A DNA stretch of 31,453 nt, taken from contig CAJTWN010000015.1 in the NCBI GenBank assembly GCA_910580105.1, positions 1 through 31,453 of the forward strand, read 5' to 3'. How positions within the stretch are numbered: position 1 is the stretch's first letter; each line of letters opens with the position of its first letter. A model generated the notes under the pieces. It was not told where the DNA came from and made no database searches. It saw only the letters and a list, made by a program, of their open reading frames with translations. This DNA is from an uncultured Clostridia bacterium (lineage in GTDB: Bacteria > Bacillota > Clostridia > Monoglobales > Monoglobaceae). The translations under genes were made by a program, and so were the position numbers. Below are positions 7,472 through 14,736 of the stretch, piece after piece.

Positions 7472-7600
7472 GAAGCGTGACGTTTCATCCAGTGCGCGGA
7501 TGATACGAGCGGAAACACCTTTCACCGATAGCCGCGAAGTGAACAAAGTTGGCCGTGCGCCGACGACGGGTCGCCCGAATCAATGAACAAATAAGTTATT
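7472..7600. repeat. Mosaic repeat, remainder of block 3
   Basis: Shorter, more degenerate modules: gcgtgacgtttcatccagtg, gtgcgcggatgatacgagcgg, ccgcgaagtgaacaaagttg and a terminal GGGTCGCCCGAATCAATG. The same strings recur at 604-630, 5932-5950 and 8269-8300. No gene is supported. Confidence 0.75.
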
Positions 7601-7631
7601 TTTCAAATAAATTACAAATTATACAAATATA

Positions 7632-7660
7632 TTGTAAAACAATGTCGAAAGTGATATATT
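7632..7660 (+). promoter_or_regulatory. Promoter of the small hydrophobic toxin-like gene
   Basis: TTGTAA (7632-7637), 17-bp spacer, TATATT (7655-7660) with an extended -10 TG at 7652-7653. Transcription would start near 7667, giving a leader of about 77 nt. Within the leader GAAGTC (7709-7714) and GACTTC (7720-7725) can form a hairpin directly beside the AAGGAGGTG ribosome binding site. Confidence 0.65.
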
Positions 7661-7743
7661 ATCGAAAGCAGATGAAAGGAAATTGAAGAGCGGTTGGCCC
7701 CCTTTGTTGAAGTCACATGGACTTCGGAAAGGAGGTGACGCTT

Positions 7744-7821
7744 ATGGGATTAAATACATTACTTAAAGTAGTTGTATTTGTTGTGATTTTTATCACAATT
7801 GTATCCATAAAAGCGATATGA
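7744..7821 (+). CDS. 25-residue single-pass membrane peptide, probable type I toxin
   Basis: A 25-codon gene beginning MGLNTLLKVVVFVVIF and ending SIKAI. A single hydrophobic segment (about residues 6-21) is framed by short polar ends with Lys residues. An excellent ribosome binding site (AAGGAGGTGACG) lies 5-6 bp before the ATG, and a well-formed promoter is upstream. Size, composition, strong translation signal, a structured leader and a consensus convergent promoter just downstream match Firmicute type I toxins such as TxpA, BsrG and the holin-like toxin group, which damage the membrane when their antisense RNA is lost. I infer function from architecture; I do not recognise an exact homologue. 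A non-toxic small membrane peptide remains possible. Confidence 0.75.
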   Translation: MGLNTLLKVVVFVVIFITIVSIKAI

Positions 7822-7896
7822 CCGCCCCTCGTGCCTGAGTAAGACGGTCATAGACTGAATTATTTGGCTGACCGCAAAGCGGTAACCTTTTATCTG
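7808..7896 (-). ncRNA. Predicted antisense antitoxin RNA
   Basis: From the minus-strand promoter at 7930-7902, a transcript starting near 7896 would run left across the toxin mRNA's 3' part. On that strand ATGACCG/CGGTCAT (7851-7845 with 7824-7818) forms a stem followed by ATCGCTTTTA, a plausible though weak terminator near 7808. The product would be about 90 nt, fully complementary to the end of the toxin frame and its 3' UTR. The toxin mRNA itself may end at the ACCGC-AAA-GCGGT hairpin (7871-7883) followed by AACCTTTT. Overlapping 3' ends are the txpA/RatA layout. Confidence 0.6.
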
Positions 7897-7901
7897 TTTT
7901 T

Positions 7902-7930
7902 ATTATACCTATTTTTCTTCATTATGTCAA
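7902..7930 (-). promoter_or_regulatory. Perfect consensus promoter driving antisense RNA
   Basis: Read on the minus strand, TTGACA (7930-7925), exactly 17 bp, TATAAT (7907-7902). No coding gene lies downstream on that strand before the toxin locus, so a short non-coding transcript is the natural reading. A full-consensus promoter stronger than the toxin's own fits an abundant, unstable antitoxin RNA. Confidence 0.8.
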
Positions 7931-7931
7931 G

Positions 7932-8333
7932 TTTCGGGCGACCACGTGGGGTCGCCCCTACAGATCTACGTTGGGAAAAACATCGCTTCTTCGGCGGTTC
8001 TTCCTTTTTCCCAAAAAGCAGTGCTTTTGGGGAACCCTGCCGTGCGCAGCACGGCCAACACTGCATCCCTCACGCGCAACAGTGCGTGTAAGTACCGGGT
8101 CAAGCGTCACGCTTGCGCATTGGATGAAACGTCACGTTTCCGGGCGACCACGTGGGGTCGCCCCTACGGATCTCCATTTCGAAATGTGGATTTCGTAGGA
8201 TTCCCGCAAAAGCTTTGCTTTTGTGGGAAAGAGGAGGCGCCGGCCATAAAGTGAATCTTCGCGGCAAAGCCGCGAAGTGAACAAAGTTGGCCGTGCGCCG
8301 ACGTTGGGTCAAGCGTCACGCTTGCGGGTGTTT
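7932..8333. repeat. Mosaic repeat block 4
   Basis: Begins at the antisense promoter and ends at the stop codon of the next gene. It contains two nearly identical palindromic modules GGGCGACCACGTGGGGTCGC (from 7936 and 8144), hairpin modules at about 8008-8031 and 8206-8231, CAAGCGTCACGCTTG at 8100-8114 and 8310-8324, and the cgcggcaaagccgcgaagtg module near 8260. Open frames in it are repeat translations without start signals. Confidence 0.85.
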
Positions 8334-9002
8334 CTACCAGAGGTAGAATGGAGCAAAGATGGTATTGATTAAAATAGCAGGGATGCTGGAAAGCAGGATA
8401 TTGATGCCAATTGCGCCAAAGACCGCGCCGACACTGACGCCGCCCTTGCTGTGATAACAAAGATTCTTTTCCGTATCAGAAAACCGCGTATACTTGCAAA
8501 CACTGTCCTGTACATGCTTCATATACAGATAATTGCCCCAGATACCAAAACAGACGGACAGCCCAACGGATAACACCCAGCCAATCACCGGTATGCAGGC
8601 CAGGATGCTGGACGCCGCCAACACAATCAGCCCGACAAGATACATCTTCCGGTAAAAGGCCCAAAGACCGCCGAATAAAAACGAACACCAGTTCCAATCC
8701 GTGGTTCCGCGAACTGCCTGCATCTTTTGAAATTTCCGTCCGTAAAAGGCCTGATTCTCACCCATAAAATGATAGGCCTCTTCATACATGTCCTGATCCC
8801 ACTGCTCTTCCGGATGGAACAGCGAATTCAAAAAACTGTTCTGCGCATCGCCTGTATACTGATATGAATTGTATTGATCTGATTGATAATTTCCCTGTCT
8901 GCCCGTTCCTGCCGCCGTATACTGCGCATCCAGTTTGACGCCGCAGACCGGACAAAACCGTGCATCATCCTGTACCTTTGTACCGCAATGTTTACATATC
9001 AT
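8334..9002 (-). CDS. Zinc-ribbon membrane protein with DUF2628-like domain
   Basis: A 222-residue protein. The N-terminus is a zinc ribbon, MICKHCG...FCPVCG, with two CxxC pairs. A Tyr/Gln/Ser-rich linker (about 30-70) leads to a C-terminal membrane region (about 100-222) with WNWCSFLFGGLWAFYRKMYLVGL, typical of DUF2628 proteins, and three to four hydrophobic segments. The start at 9002 is chosen over a GTG 18 bp upstream because AAGGAGG lies 8-9 bp before it and the upstream codons overlap that site. The function of this family is unknown; zinc ribbons fused to small membrane domains are common in Firmicutes. The 3' end TTCTACC-AGA-GGTAGAA is self-complementary and touches repeat block 4. 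Confidence 0.85.
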   Translation of the reverse strand: MICKHCGTKVQDDARFCPVCGVKLDAQYTAAGTGRQGNYQSDQYNSYQYTGDAQNSFLNSLFHPEEQWDQDMYEEAYHFMGENQAFYGRKFQKMQAVRGTTDWNWCSFLFGGLWAFYRKMYLVGLIVLAASSILACIPVIGWVLSVGLSVCFGIWGNYLYMKHVQDSVCKYTRFSDTEKNLCYHSKGGVSVGAVFGAIGINILLSSIPAILINTIFAPFYLW

Positions 9003-9329
9003 ATTTTCTGCCTCCTTCACTTCCTAAAAACCTGTTGAAATCGTCTGCGGTGTTCTCTCTTTATCCGCTCTGCCGGGCTCTCTCCGTCGCTGTATGTAAA
9101 AAGACTGCCGGTCAAATCCGCCGGTAAACCGCAATTTTTTCTTTAATGCCTAATATGCACTTCCATCATCTATGTGGTTTTCATTTTAATTTTCAAATAT
9201 GTCTTATATTTTTATGTTTTATACTTCGAATCTTCTATCCGGATACCCCTTTCCCGATGGCCTACTGTCCTTTACCTGCCAAACAACATTGGGAACCAAA
9301 CTGTAAATTTGGGGTGTCTTTTCTTTCAA
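9003..9329. other. Intergenic region, nothing recognised
   Basis: About 330 bp between two minus-strand genes. It becomes AT-rich toward 9150-9240 and must contain the promoter of the zinc-ribbon gene, but I see no well-spaced promoter, RNA or conserved structure. A plus-strand frame (9174-9734) crosses into the lipoprotein gene antisense and is not credible. Confidence 0.5.
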
Positions 9330-9938
9330 TTAAATATCAAAGGCTTCGGTAATGGTTTTTGCAGCGTCATTCAGGCCGCCCATCAGGGCGTCCACAAAGA
9401 CTTCGTCCGCTTCCACGCGCCAGACACCGTCTCTGTATACCACAGGAATGTCCACCCTACGAACAGCGGTGGGATTTCCCTCCTGATTGGCAATTTCAAG
9501 GAAAGACGCAATCATCTTCTGATCCAAATCCTCACCGGCCGGCTGCTCTCCGTCCATTATCTTGTCAAACATGGACTGAAACAGCCCCGGAAGCCAGGCA
9601 TTGACCAAAGCGGTCATATCCACCGCCGTCACCTCTGTCGAAACCAAAACCGTTTTCCCATCCTTCTTTTCCGAAGAAATTATCTTATAATCCAACTCAT
9701 CAAAAAGCGCCTCCATCAACAGCTTCGGCTGTAAAATGCCGCCTTCCTTCGTCTCTAAATCAGCAATGCTGTCCATATCGGCAAATGTTTCCGCCCCCTC
9801 GAAATCCAGCGCCTGAAATGCTGCAAACATCCCCTGCACCGCCGCTTCCGCCTCTTTCACCTCTCCGCATCCGGATAGGCAAAAGGGCAAAATCACCAAA
9901 AGCAAAAGTCCGGCGCCGCGTTTTAACCACCCCTTCAT
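9330..9938 (-). CDS. Lipoprotein, DUF-type, unknown function
   Basis: A 202-residue exported lipoprotein. The signal sequence MKGWLKRGAGLLLLVILPFC ends in the lipobox LSGC, so Cys24 should be lipidated by Lgt (encoded at 30118) and anchored on the outer face of the membrane. The mature part has an alternating alpha/beta pattern with VYRDGVWRVEAD near the end, reminiscent of NTF2/DUF4878-like domains found in many Firmicute lipoproteins; this resemblance is weak. AAGGAGG lies 8-9 bp before the ATG. The gene stands between the SLH gene and the zinc-ribbon gene on the same strand. Confidence 0.85.
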   Translation of the reverse strand: MKGWLKRGAGLLLLVILPFCLSGCGEVKEAEAAVQGMFAAFQALDFEGAETFADMDSIADLETKEGGILQPKLLMEALFDELDYKIISSEKKDGKTVLVSTEVTAVDMTALVNAWLPGLFQSMFDKIMDGEQPAGEDLDQKMIASFLEIANQEGNPTAVRRVDIPVVYRDGVWRVEADEVFVDALMGGLNDAAKTITEAFDI

Positions 9939-10036
9939 CCAACTTCCTCCTTCAAGTTCTGTTATTTTTTTATTATAACGCAGATTCGCCGTGTTGACAA
10001 GGGAAATATTTTCTGAATTTCTGGAAATATATGTAC

Positions 10037-10060
10037 CCGGCGTACAACGTTGTACGCCGG
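10037..10060. repeat. 24-bp perfect palindrome
   Basis: The half site CCGGCGTACAAC is followed immediately by its exact reverse complement. It lies between the 3' end of the SLH gene and the start of the lipoprotein gene, both on the minus strand. There is no T run on either side, so a classical intrinsic terminator is unlikely. A regulator binding site for the lipoprotein gene or a cruciform-prone element are alternatives. Confidence 0.85.
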
Positions 10061-10074
10061 TGTTCCAGGCCGTT

Positions 10075-10135
10075 AATGAAAGCCCTACCGGGCGGTTCTC
10101 TGCGCATCTGGCGGCACATCCAGCAGAACTTCCTC
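10075..10135 (-). pseudogene. Tandem duplicate of the SLH gene 3' end
   Basis: A 61-bp segment repeating 10136-10196 with about nine or ten differences. On the minus strand both copies read GAGGAAGTT...GCGCAGAGAAC and end with a stop codon, so the last residues (PPDAQRTAR) and stop of the SLH protein are encoded a second time after the real stop. It is a decayed tail duplication, like the one after the AraC gene. Confidence 0.8.
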
Positions 10136-10145
10136 AATGAAAGCC

Positions 10146-12482
10146 TTACCGGGCAGTTCTCTGCGCGTCCGGCGGCGCAGGCGGCGGAACTTCCTCCTGT
10201 CCCGCAGTGGGCGCCGCAGTTGCTGTCGCTGAAGGAAGGTTTGTGGCCCGAAGGAAATAGTGATACTGATCCCGATCTTCAATATAAGCCTTTCGAAGAC
10301 CGGGAAGCTGCATTGCCTCTTCTCCGACGCCGTCCGTCCAAACTGTGGGTTTCCCCGGCGCTTCGGTGGTATTTTTCAGCTGTATCTCACTTCCGGTAAG
10401 GGACGGGTCTTTGGTCACTCCGGCACCTTTCGAGATTTCTATTCCCCCAAAGGTATTCCCCGATACATCAATTTCACCTTCCAGTTTCACAGACGAACCA
10501 TTCACCAAAATACCGGCGTTTCCATTGGACGCCTTGATATTTCTGAGCGTTACCCGGTTTGCTTCATAAACATGAAGGCCATAAACCGACGCCCATTCCA
10601 AAGGAGCCGCACCAGAAAAGACGAGGTTTACATCCGAAATCTCAGCCGCCTGACCGGTATCTCTGGTCTCCGCAGAAGCGGACAATATCATGACACTTTT
10701 TGCCCCTGCCGGAGCGGTTATCGTATGACCATGCCCGTTCAACACCATTACACGCCCAATTTCCACCGGCCCGGTAACAGCGATGTCCTGATTCAGATGG
10801 ATGGACCGGACGGCTGGATTGTTGACCGCATCCAGAAGCTCTGCCCCGCTGTTTACCTTCACTGCCATATCTTTTTGGGAAAGGTTATCAAAATCCAGGT
10901 AATAATGCCGCTGCTGTGTCCCGTTCTTATCCACAATTTCCGAAAATAAATCGTTTATCTCAACAAAGGCATTGATTTGATCCGCTTTGTCTATCCAAAT
11001 CAGCGGCCGGTTTGTCTCCTCATCCCGATAGATCAGGTGTTCCCGGTTGCCCCGAAGCATTGGATCTGCCGTTACGCCGGTACCTTTTGACAATTCAATA
11101 CCGCCAAAGGTGTTTTCCGAAAGGTCCAGCTGCCCTGTGATGGTGACATCACCGCCATTAATCAGCATTGCCGCATCACTGCCGGAAATGCTGACATTTC
11201 CGATATTCAGTGCCGTTTGATATACCTGGATTCCATAGGAACCGCTCCACTGTTCCTCCGTACCATTCAGGCGGAGGCTTAGGTTGACTATGTCCACGCT
11301 TCCGTTTCCAGTCAGTTGGATGCCGTCTTTCTTGCCATTCTCTGTTTTATTGACCGTCAGCCGGTGTCCGCCGCCGTCCAGGGTCAATTCCTGTACATCC
11401 GCGACAACGGTTTCGCCGGTCTCCAAATCTCCAGTAAGGGTGACGGTGGCTTTTTCTTCTAACGTTCCGGCTTTTGCCAGCGCTTCCTGCAAGGAACCGA
11501 AGGCGTTTTCCCCATAGGTATAACGTCTTCTGTCCACCGTTACCGTACCGGTCTTGCCGCTGTAATCTGCATTCACCACAATGCTGGTTTTAGCAGCATC
11601 TATGATGGTACTGCCGGAGCCGCCTCCGGAACCGCCTCCGGAACTGCCGCCGGAACCGCCGCTGCCGCCCCCGATATGGCTGCCGCCGATGACCGAGATA
11701 CTTCCGGCAAGGATGGTCTGGGTTCCTGTGATGGTGGAATTCTGCAAAACAACTTTATTTTCGCCAAGGCCCGGGGCCAGCAGAATATCGTCAATCTTCA
11801 TATTTTTAAAGATAACGCCCGGGGTATTGACCAGCACAAGTCCTTCCACCGTATCGGTATAGGTGCCGGCTTTGCTGTAATAGCCTTTGACAATGTGATC
11901 TGTCATCTGGACTGCATAGGCTCTGGTCATCAGTTCGCGGGGGCGGAAGGTTCCGTCTTCAAACCCCTGCATATAACCTTTTTTGTCCATCGCCGCCACA
12001 TATTCCGCGGCCCAGTCTGCAATATCGTTCCGGTCGGTGTAACCCGGTGTGTGTTCGGTTTCCGGCGGAAGGTGCAGCGCTCTTGCCATCATGACGGCGG
12101 CTTCTTCACGGGTGACCGGTTCTTCCGGACGGACATAGCCGTTAAATCCCAAAAGAACGTGACCGGCCGCCGCTCTCTGCACCGCATCCTTATACCAGGC
12201 ATCCTGCAGGTCCAGGAAGGGGTTTTCGCCGGTTTCCTGATATTTCATCAGGCGGTCGATGATGACGGCCATTTCAGCACGGGTGACGGCGGCATCCGGT
12301 TGGAAACTGCCGTTATAACCTTCAATCAGGCCATGACCGCTCCAGCGGTCAATCGCGCCTTCTGCCCAATGCCCCGCCGTATCCTGATAAGACGCCGCCA
12401 ACACTGCATAGGGAACCGCCGATGCCGCAACTGCGGCAGATAGGGTTCCGGCAAGCAATTTTTTCTTCGTCTTTTTTTTCAT
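10146..12482 (-). CDS. S-layer-homology (SLH) surface protein with duplicated beta-helix region
   Basis: A 778-residue exported protein. A signal peptide (about 1-30) precedes three SLH domains (about 30-205), seen in SYQDTAGHWAEGAIDRW, AVTRAEMAVIIDRLM, EPVTREEAAVMMARAL and GFEDGTFRPRELMTRAYA. SLH domains bind secondary cell wall polymers, so the protein should coat the wall. A Gly/Ser linker (about 271-300) leads to a long region with two related modules, each containing NTFGGIE(L/I)SKG and preceded by SYGIQVYQ or VYGLHVYE. The alternating hydrophobic pattern suggests right-handed beta-helix folding. The C-terminus is Pro/Ala-rich. No enzymatic motif is visible; adhesion or structural role is inferred. 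Confidence 0.9.
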   Translation of the reverse strand: MKKKTKKKLLAGTLSAAVAASAVPYAVLAASYQDTAGHWAEGAIDRWSGHGLIEGYNGSFQPDAAVTRAEMAVIIDRLMKYQETGENPFLDLQDAWYKDAVQRAAAGHVLLGFNGYVRPEEPVTREEAAVMMARALHLPPETEHTPGYTDRNDIADWAAEYVAAMDKKGYMQGFEDGTFRPRELMTRAYAVQMTDHIVKGYYSKAGTYTDTVEGLVLVNTPGVIFKNMKIDDILLAPGLGENKVVLQNSTITGTQTILAGSISVIGGSHIGGGSGGSGGSSGGGSGGGSGSTIIDAAKTSIVVNADYSGKTGTVTVDRRRYTYGENAFGSLQEALAKAGTLEEKATVTLTGDLETGETVVADVQELTLDGGGHRLTVNKTENGKKDGIQLTGNGSVDIVNLSLRLNGTEEQWSGSYGIQVYQTALNIGNVSISGSDAAMLINGGDVTITGQLDLSENTFGGIELSKGTGVTADPMLRGNREHLIYRDEETNRPLIWIDKADQINAFVEINDLFSEIVDKNGTQQRHYYLDFDNLSQKDMAVKVNSGAELLDAVNNPAVRSIHLNQDIAVTGPVEIGRVMVLNGHGHTITAPAGAKSVMILSASAETRDTGQAAEISDVNLVFSGAAPLEWASVYGLHVYEANRVTLRNIKASNGNAGILVNGSSVKLEGEIDVSGNTFGGIEISKGAGVTKDPSLTGSEIQLKNTTEAPGKPTVWTDGVGEEAMQLPGLRKAYIEDRDQYHYFLRATNLPSATATAAPTAGQEEVPPPAPPDAQRTAR

Positions 12483-13037
12483 TTTATCTCCTTCTGTCTT
12501 TTTTTAATTTTACTCATATTTTACGGGAATCTGCGCATCGTAAAGATAACTGCATTTTTGAAAACATAATACATTCCCATAAGATTAGGGTAAACAGATT
12601 TTTGGTTTTCATAAGCAAGAGATTTTGGGGAACTGCATAAAATATGACAAATAAATTTTTATAACATACCAGACTGAAAAAATTTTGCATTTAGAAATTT
12701 TCCGCGCCTTCGAACCTTCAAAGGGGAAGCAGGGAAAATCCCTGCCACTCTGCTTCAGATGATGTATCCGCTGTCTAAAGTGGCAGAGGACTTCTTTTTG
12801 GTGCCTTTCGGCGTGAGAAAAACAATAAGAAAAAAGTAAGTGGAGCTATAATAAAAAGCGGCGCTTCGTATGCAAGCCGCAAAGTGGAAGAAATGGTTTG
12901 GAAATGAATTACTAATCAAAAACAACAAGGTTCTATCCGTTTACGGGGGACCGTGGGTGTGACGCGATAATAAAATTCGGTGCCGTTTTTGGGGTTAAAC
13001 CGATAATGGCTTGCAAGACGCCAGTTTATCGGTGATA
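12483..13037. other. Intergenic region with hairpin-forming segments
   Basis: About 555 bp between divergent genes. At 12726-12786, GAAGCAG can pair with CTGCTTC (12750-12756) around AGGGA-AAA-TCCCT, or CTGCCACT (12742-12749) can instead pair with AGTGGCAG (12779-12786). A second long stem joins ACCGATAATGGC (12999-13010) with GCCAGTTTATCGGT (13020-13033). None is followed by a T run. No coding region is supported. Confidence 0.5.
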
Positions 13038-13066
13038 TTGACTGAGGGGATAAAAATTAATAATAA
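13038..13066 (+). promoter_or_regulatory. Candidate promoter of the ZIP transporter gene
   Basis: TTGACT (13038-13043), 17-bp spacer, TAATAA (13061-13066). Transcription would begin near 13073, 70 bp before the ATG. The stem-forming sequence at 12999-13033 lies directly upstream of the -35 box and could be a regulator site. Confidence 0.55.
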
Positions 13067-13142
13067 CTCTGCATTTTCCCCTTGCGCGGCGGCGACGAAT
13101 ATACTATGATAGAAAAAAGCAGTTTTGAAAGGAGTGTCTGTT

Positions 13143-13937
13143 ATGCAACAAGCGATTTTATGGGCCGCGGGCGGCACCGGATTTACATTTTTGATGACTA
13201 CGCTGGGCGCGGCGCTGGTTTTTTTCTTTCGGAAGCATGTGCAGATGACGGTTCAGCGCATTTTTCTCGGTTTTGCCGCCGGGGTGATGATTGCCGCTTC
13301 GGTCTGGAGCCTGCTGGTTCCGGCCATAGAAGAAGCAGAAGCGGCCGGCGGTATCGGCTGGATTCCTGCTGCCGGCGGATTTATCCTGGGAATTGTCTTT
13401 CTGATGCTGATGGACGGTCTGCTTCCGCACCTTCACAACGATGCGCCGCATCCGGAAGGGCTTTCTTCTTCATGGAAGCGCACCACCCTGTTGGTGACTG
13501 CCGTCACTCTGCACAACATTCCCGAAGGAATGGCCGTTGGCCTTTCCTTTGCCCTGGCCGCCCAGCACGGCGGCGATCCGGGATTATATACGGCGGCCAT
13601 GGCGCTTGCCATCGGGATCGGGATCCAGAATTTCCCTGAAGGCGCAGCCATCGCACTGCCCCTTCGGCATGAGGGGCTTCCGGCATGGAAAGCTTTTCTT
13701 TTTGGCAGTCTGTCCGGCGTAGTTGAGCCCATCTTCGGCATTCTTGTCGTTCTTATTGCCGGGTTTATCCAGCCGCTGATGCCGTGGATGCTCAGCTTTG
13801 CCGCCGGTGCGATGTTATATGTCGTTGTGGAAGAGCTTATCCCCGAAGCGCATCTGGGCGAGCATTCGCACCCCGGAACCCTGGGCGTTATGGGTGGGTT
13901 TTTGGTTATGATGATTCTGGACGTTGCCCTTGGCTGA
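13143..13937 (+). CDS. ZIP-family divalent metal transporter (GufA/ZupT-like)
   Basis: A 264-residue membrane protein with about eight hydrophobic segments. It carries the two metal-binding signatures of the ZIP family: HNIPEG starting at H124 (HNIPEGMAVGLSFALA) and NFPEG starting at N163 (NFPEGAAIALPLRHEG). ZIP proteins move zinc or other divalent ions into the cytoplasm. A His-rich loop near EAHLGEHSHPG adds a possible metal site. The start is fixed by GAAAGGAGT 8 bp before the ATG. The gene stands alone; mosaic repeat begins directly after its stop. Confidence 0.94.
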   Translation: MQQAILWAAGGTGFTFLMTTLGAALVFFFRKHVQMTVQRIFLGFAAGVMIAASVWSLLVPAIEEAEAAGGIGWIPAAGGFILGIVFLMLMDGLLPHLHNDAPHPEGLSSSWKRTTLLVTAVTLHNIPEGMAVGLSFALAAQHGGDPGLYTAAMALAIGIGIQNFPEGAAIALPLRHEGLPAWKAFLFGSLSGVVEPIFGILVVLIAGFIQPLMPWMLSFAAGAMLYVVVEELIPEAHLGEHSHPGTLGVMGGFLVMMILDVALG

Positions 13938-14065
13938 AGCGTAACACACAAGGCTGAGCCTTGAGCCAATGCGCGGATGTACCGAGAGGAAAAACATTAT
14001 ACCGAGTGCCGCGGATTTCGTAGGGGTAAGGTTCTACTCCGCCCGGTGAAATTCACATTTCGAAA
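13938..14065. repeat. Mosaic repeat block 5
   Basis: Starts at the ZIP stop codon. The stretch gccgcggatttcgtaggggt...cggtgaa...tttcgaaac closely matches 5968-6029 in block 2, and ACAAGGCTGAGCCTTG (13949-13964) is a variant of the short palindromic module. It runs into the 281-bp inverted repeat arm. Confidence 0.8.
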
Positions 14066-14346
14066 CGGGCGACCACGCAGGGTCGCCCCTACGAAAACCG
14101 AGCAAAATAAGGCATGTTCTGACGCTACGGGAGCCCTGCTCTACGATGTCCGTGATGCTAGACATATATTTGTAATTTGTGGATGACCCGTGCGTCCACC
14201 GTAGGGGCTTCTTAGGGTTCCCGCAAAAGCTCTGCTTTTGTGGGAAAGAGGAGGCACCGGCCGACAAGGTGAAGCATTTCCGTACAGGAAATGCGAGCAA
14301 AAAGGCCGGATGCCGACGTCGTGTGGTCGCCCGAAACAATGCTTAT
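14066..14346 (-). repeat. Right arm of 281-bp inverted repeat
   Basis: Reverse complement of 7191-7471 with two mismatches. It lies between the ZIP gene and cassette B, with the boundary hairpin at 14358-14379 next to it, mirroring the arrangement beside cassette A. Confidence 0.95.
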
Positions 14347-14357
14347 GCTATAGCAAC

Positions 14358-14384
14358 CCCCTCCCCATTCGGGGAGGGGTTTTT
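14358..14384 (+). terminator. Intrinsic terminator / boundary hairpin
   Basis: CCCCTCCCC (14358-14366), loop ATTC, GGGGAGGGG (14371-14379), then TTTTT (14380-14384). A strong plus-strand terminator that closes the mosaic block and would shield cassette B's convergent XRE gene from readthrough. Confidence 0.8.
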
Positions 14385-14396
14385 GTCACACAATGT

Positions 14397-14660
14397 TCAT
14401 TGATTATCATCTTCTAATTCTACATTTTTTATCATATCATCGATATTAACATTTAAAATGCGACAAAGACACACCAATTCATAATCGGTAACAATGCGAT
14501 TGTTGCGTTCTATTTTACTTATCATTTGTTGGTCAATATTTATATTCATTGTCTGCATTTTTGCCGCTAATTGTCCCTGTGTAAGATTATTTTTAATTCG
14601 ATACAATTTTAAATTGGTATGTATTATGTTTTTATTTTCACCAAATCCTAATTTTTTCAT
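14397..14660 (-). CDS. XRE-family helix-turn-helix regulator
   Basis: An 87-residue DNA-binding protein. The HTH is seen in LKLYRIKNNLTQGQLAAKMQ (about 18-37) and the recognition region DQQMISKIERNNRIVTDYEL (about 45-64), followed by the helix CRILNVNIDDMI. The start is supported by GAGGTG 5 bp upstream. It is divergent from cassette gene B with 159 bp between starts; that region holds a strong promoter and two operator-like repeats. It most likely represses or switches the cassette operon and itself. Its GC content is lower than that of flanking genes. Family call is strong; target is inference. Confidence 0.88.
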   Translation of the reverse strand: MKKLGFGENKNIIHTNLKLYRIKNNLTQGQLAAKMQTMNINIDQQMISKIERNNRIVTDYELVCLCRILNVNIDDMIKNVELEDDNQ

Positions 14661-14697
14661 TTTTCACCTCAAAATAAGTTTATAAAGTGTATTTTAC

Positions 14698-14727
14698 TTG
14701 ACTTTAACATATTTTTTGTGTTATAAT
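14698..14727 (+). promoter_or_regulatory. Promoter of cassette B operon
   Basis: TTGACT (14698-14703), 18-bp spacer, TATAAT (14722-14727) with an extended -10 TG at 14719-14720. It reads toward the cassette operon and would start transcription near 14734. Confidence 0.75.
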
Positions 14728-14736
14728 ACGTCACAT

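Noticed and set aside
7864..8254. Plus-strand frames of 75-102 codons after the toxin locus
   Set aside because: They lie in mosaic repeat block 4 and repeat the same peptide strings as other blocks.
12999..13033. Metal-responsive riboswitch ahead of the ZIP gene
   Set aside because: The stem lies upstream of the best promoter, so it would not be in the transcript; a protein-binding site is likelier.
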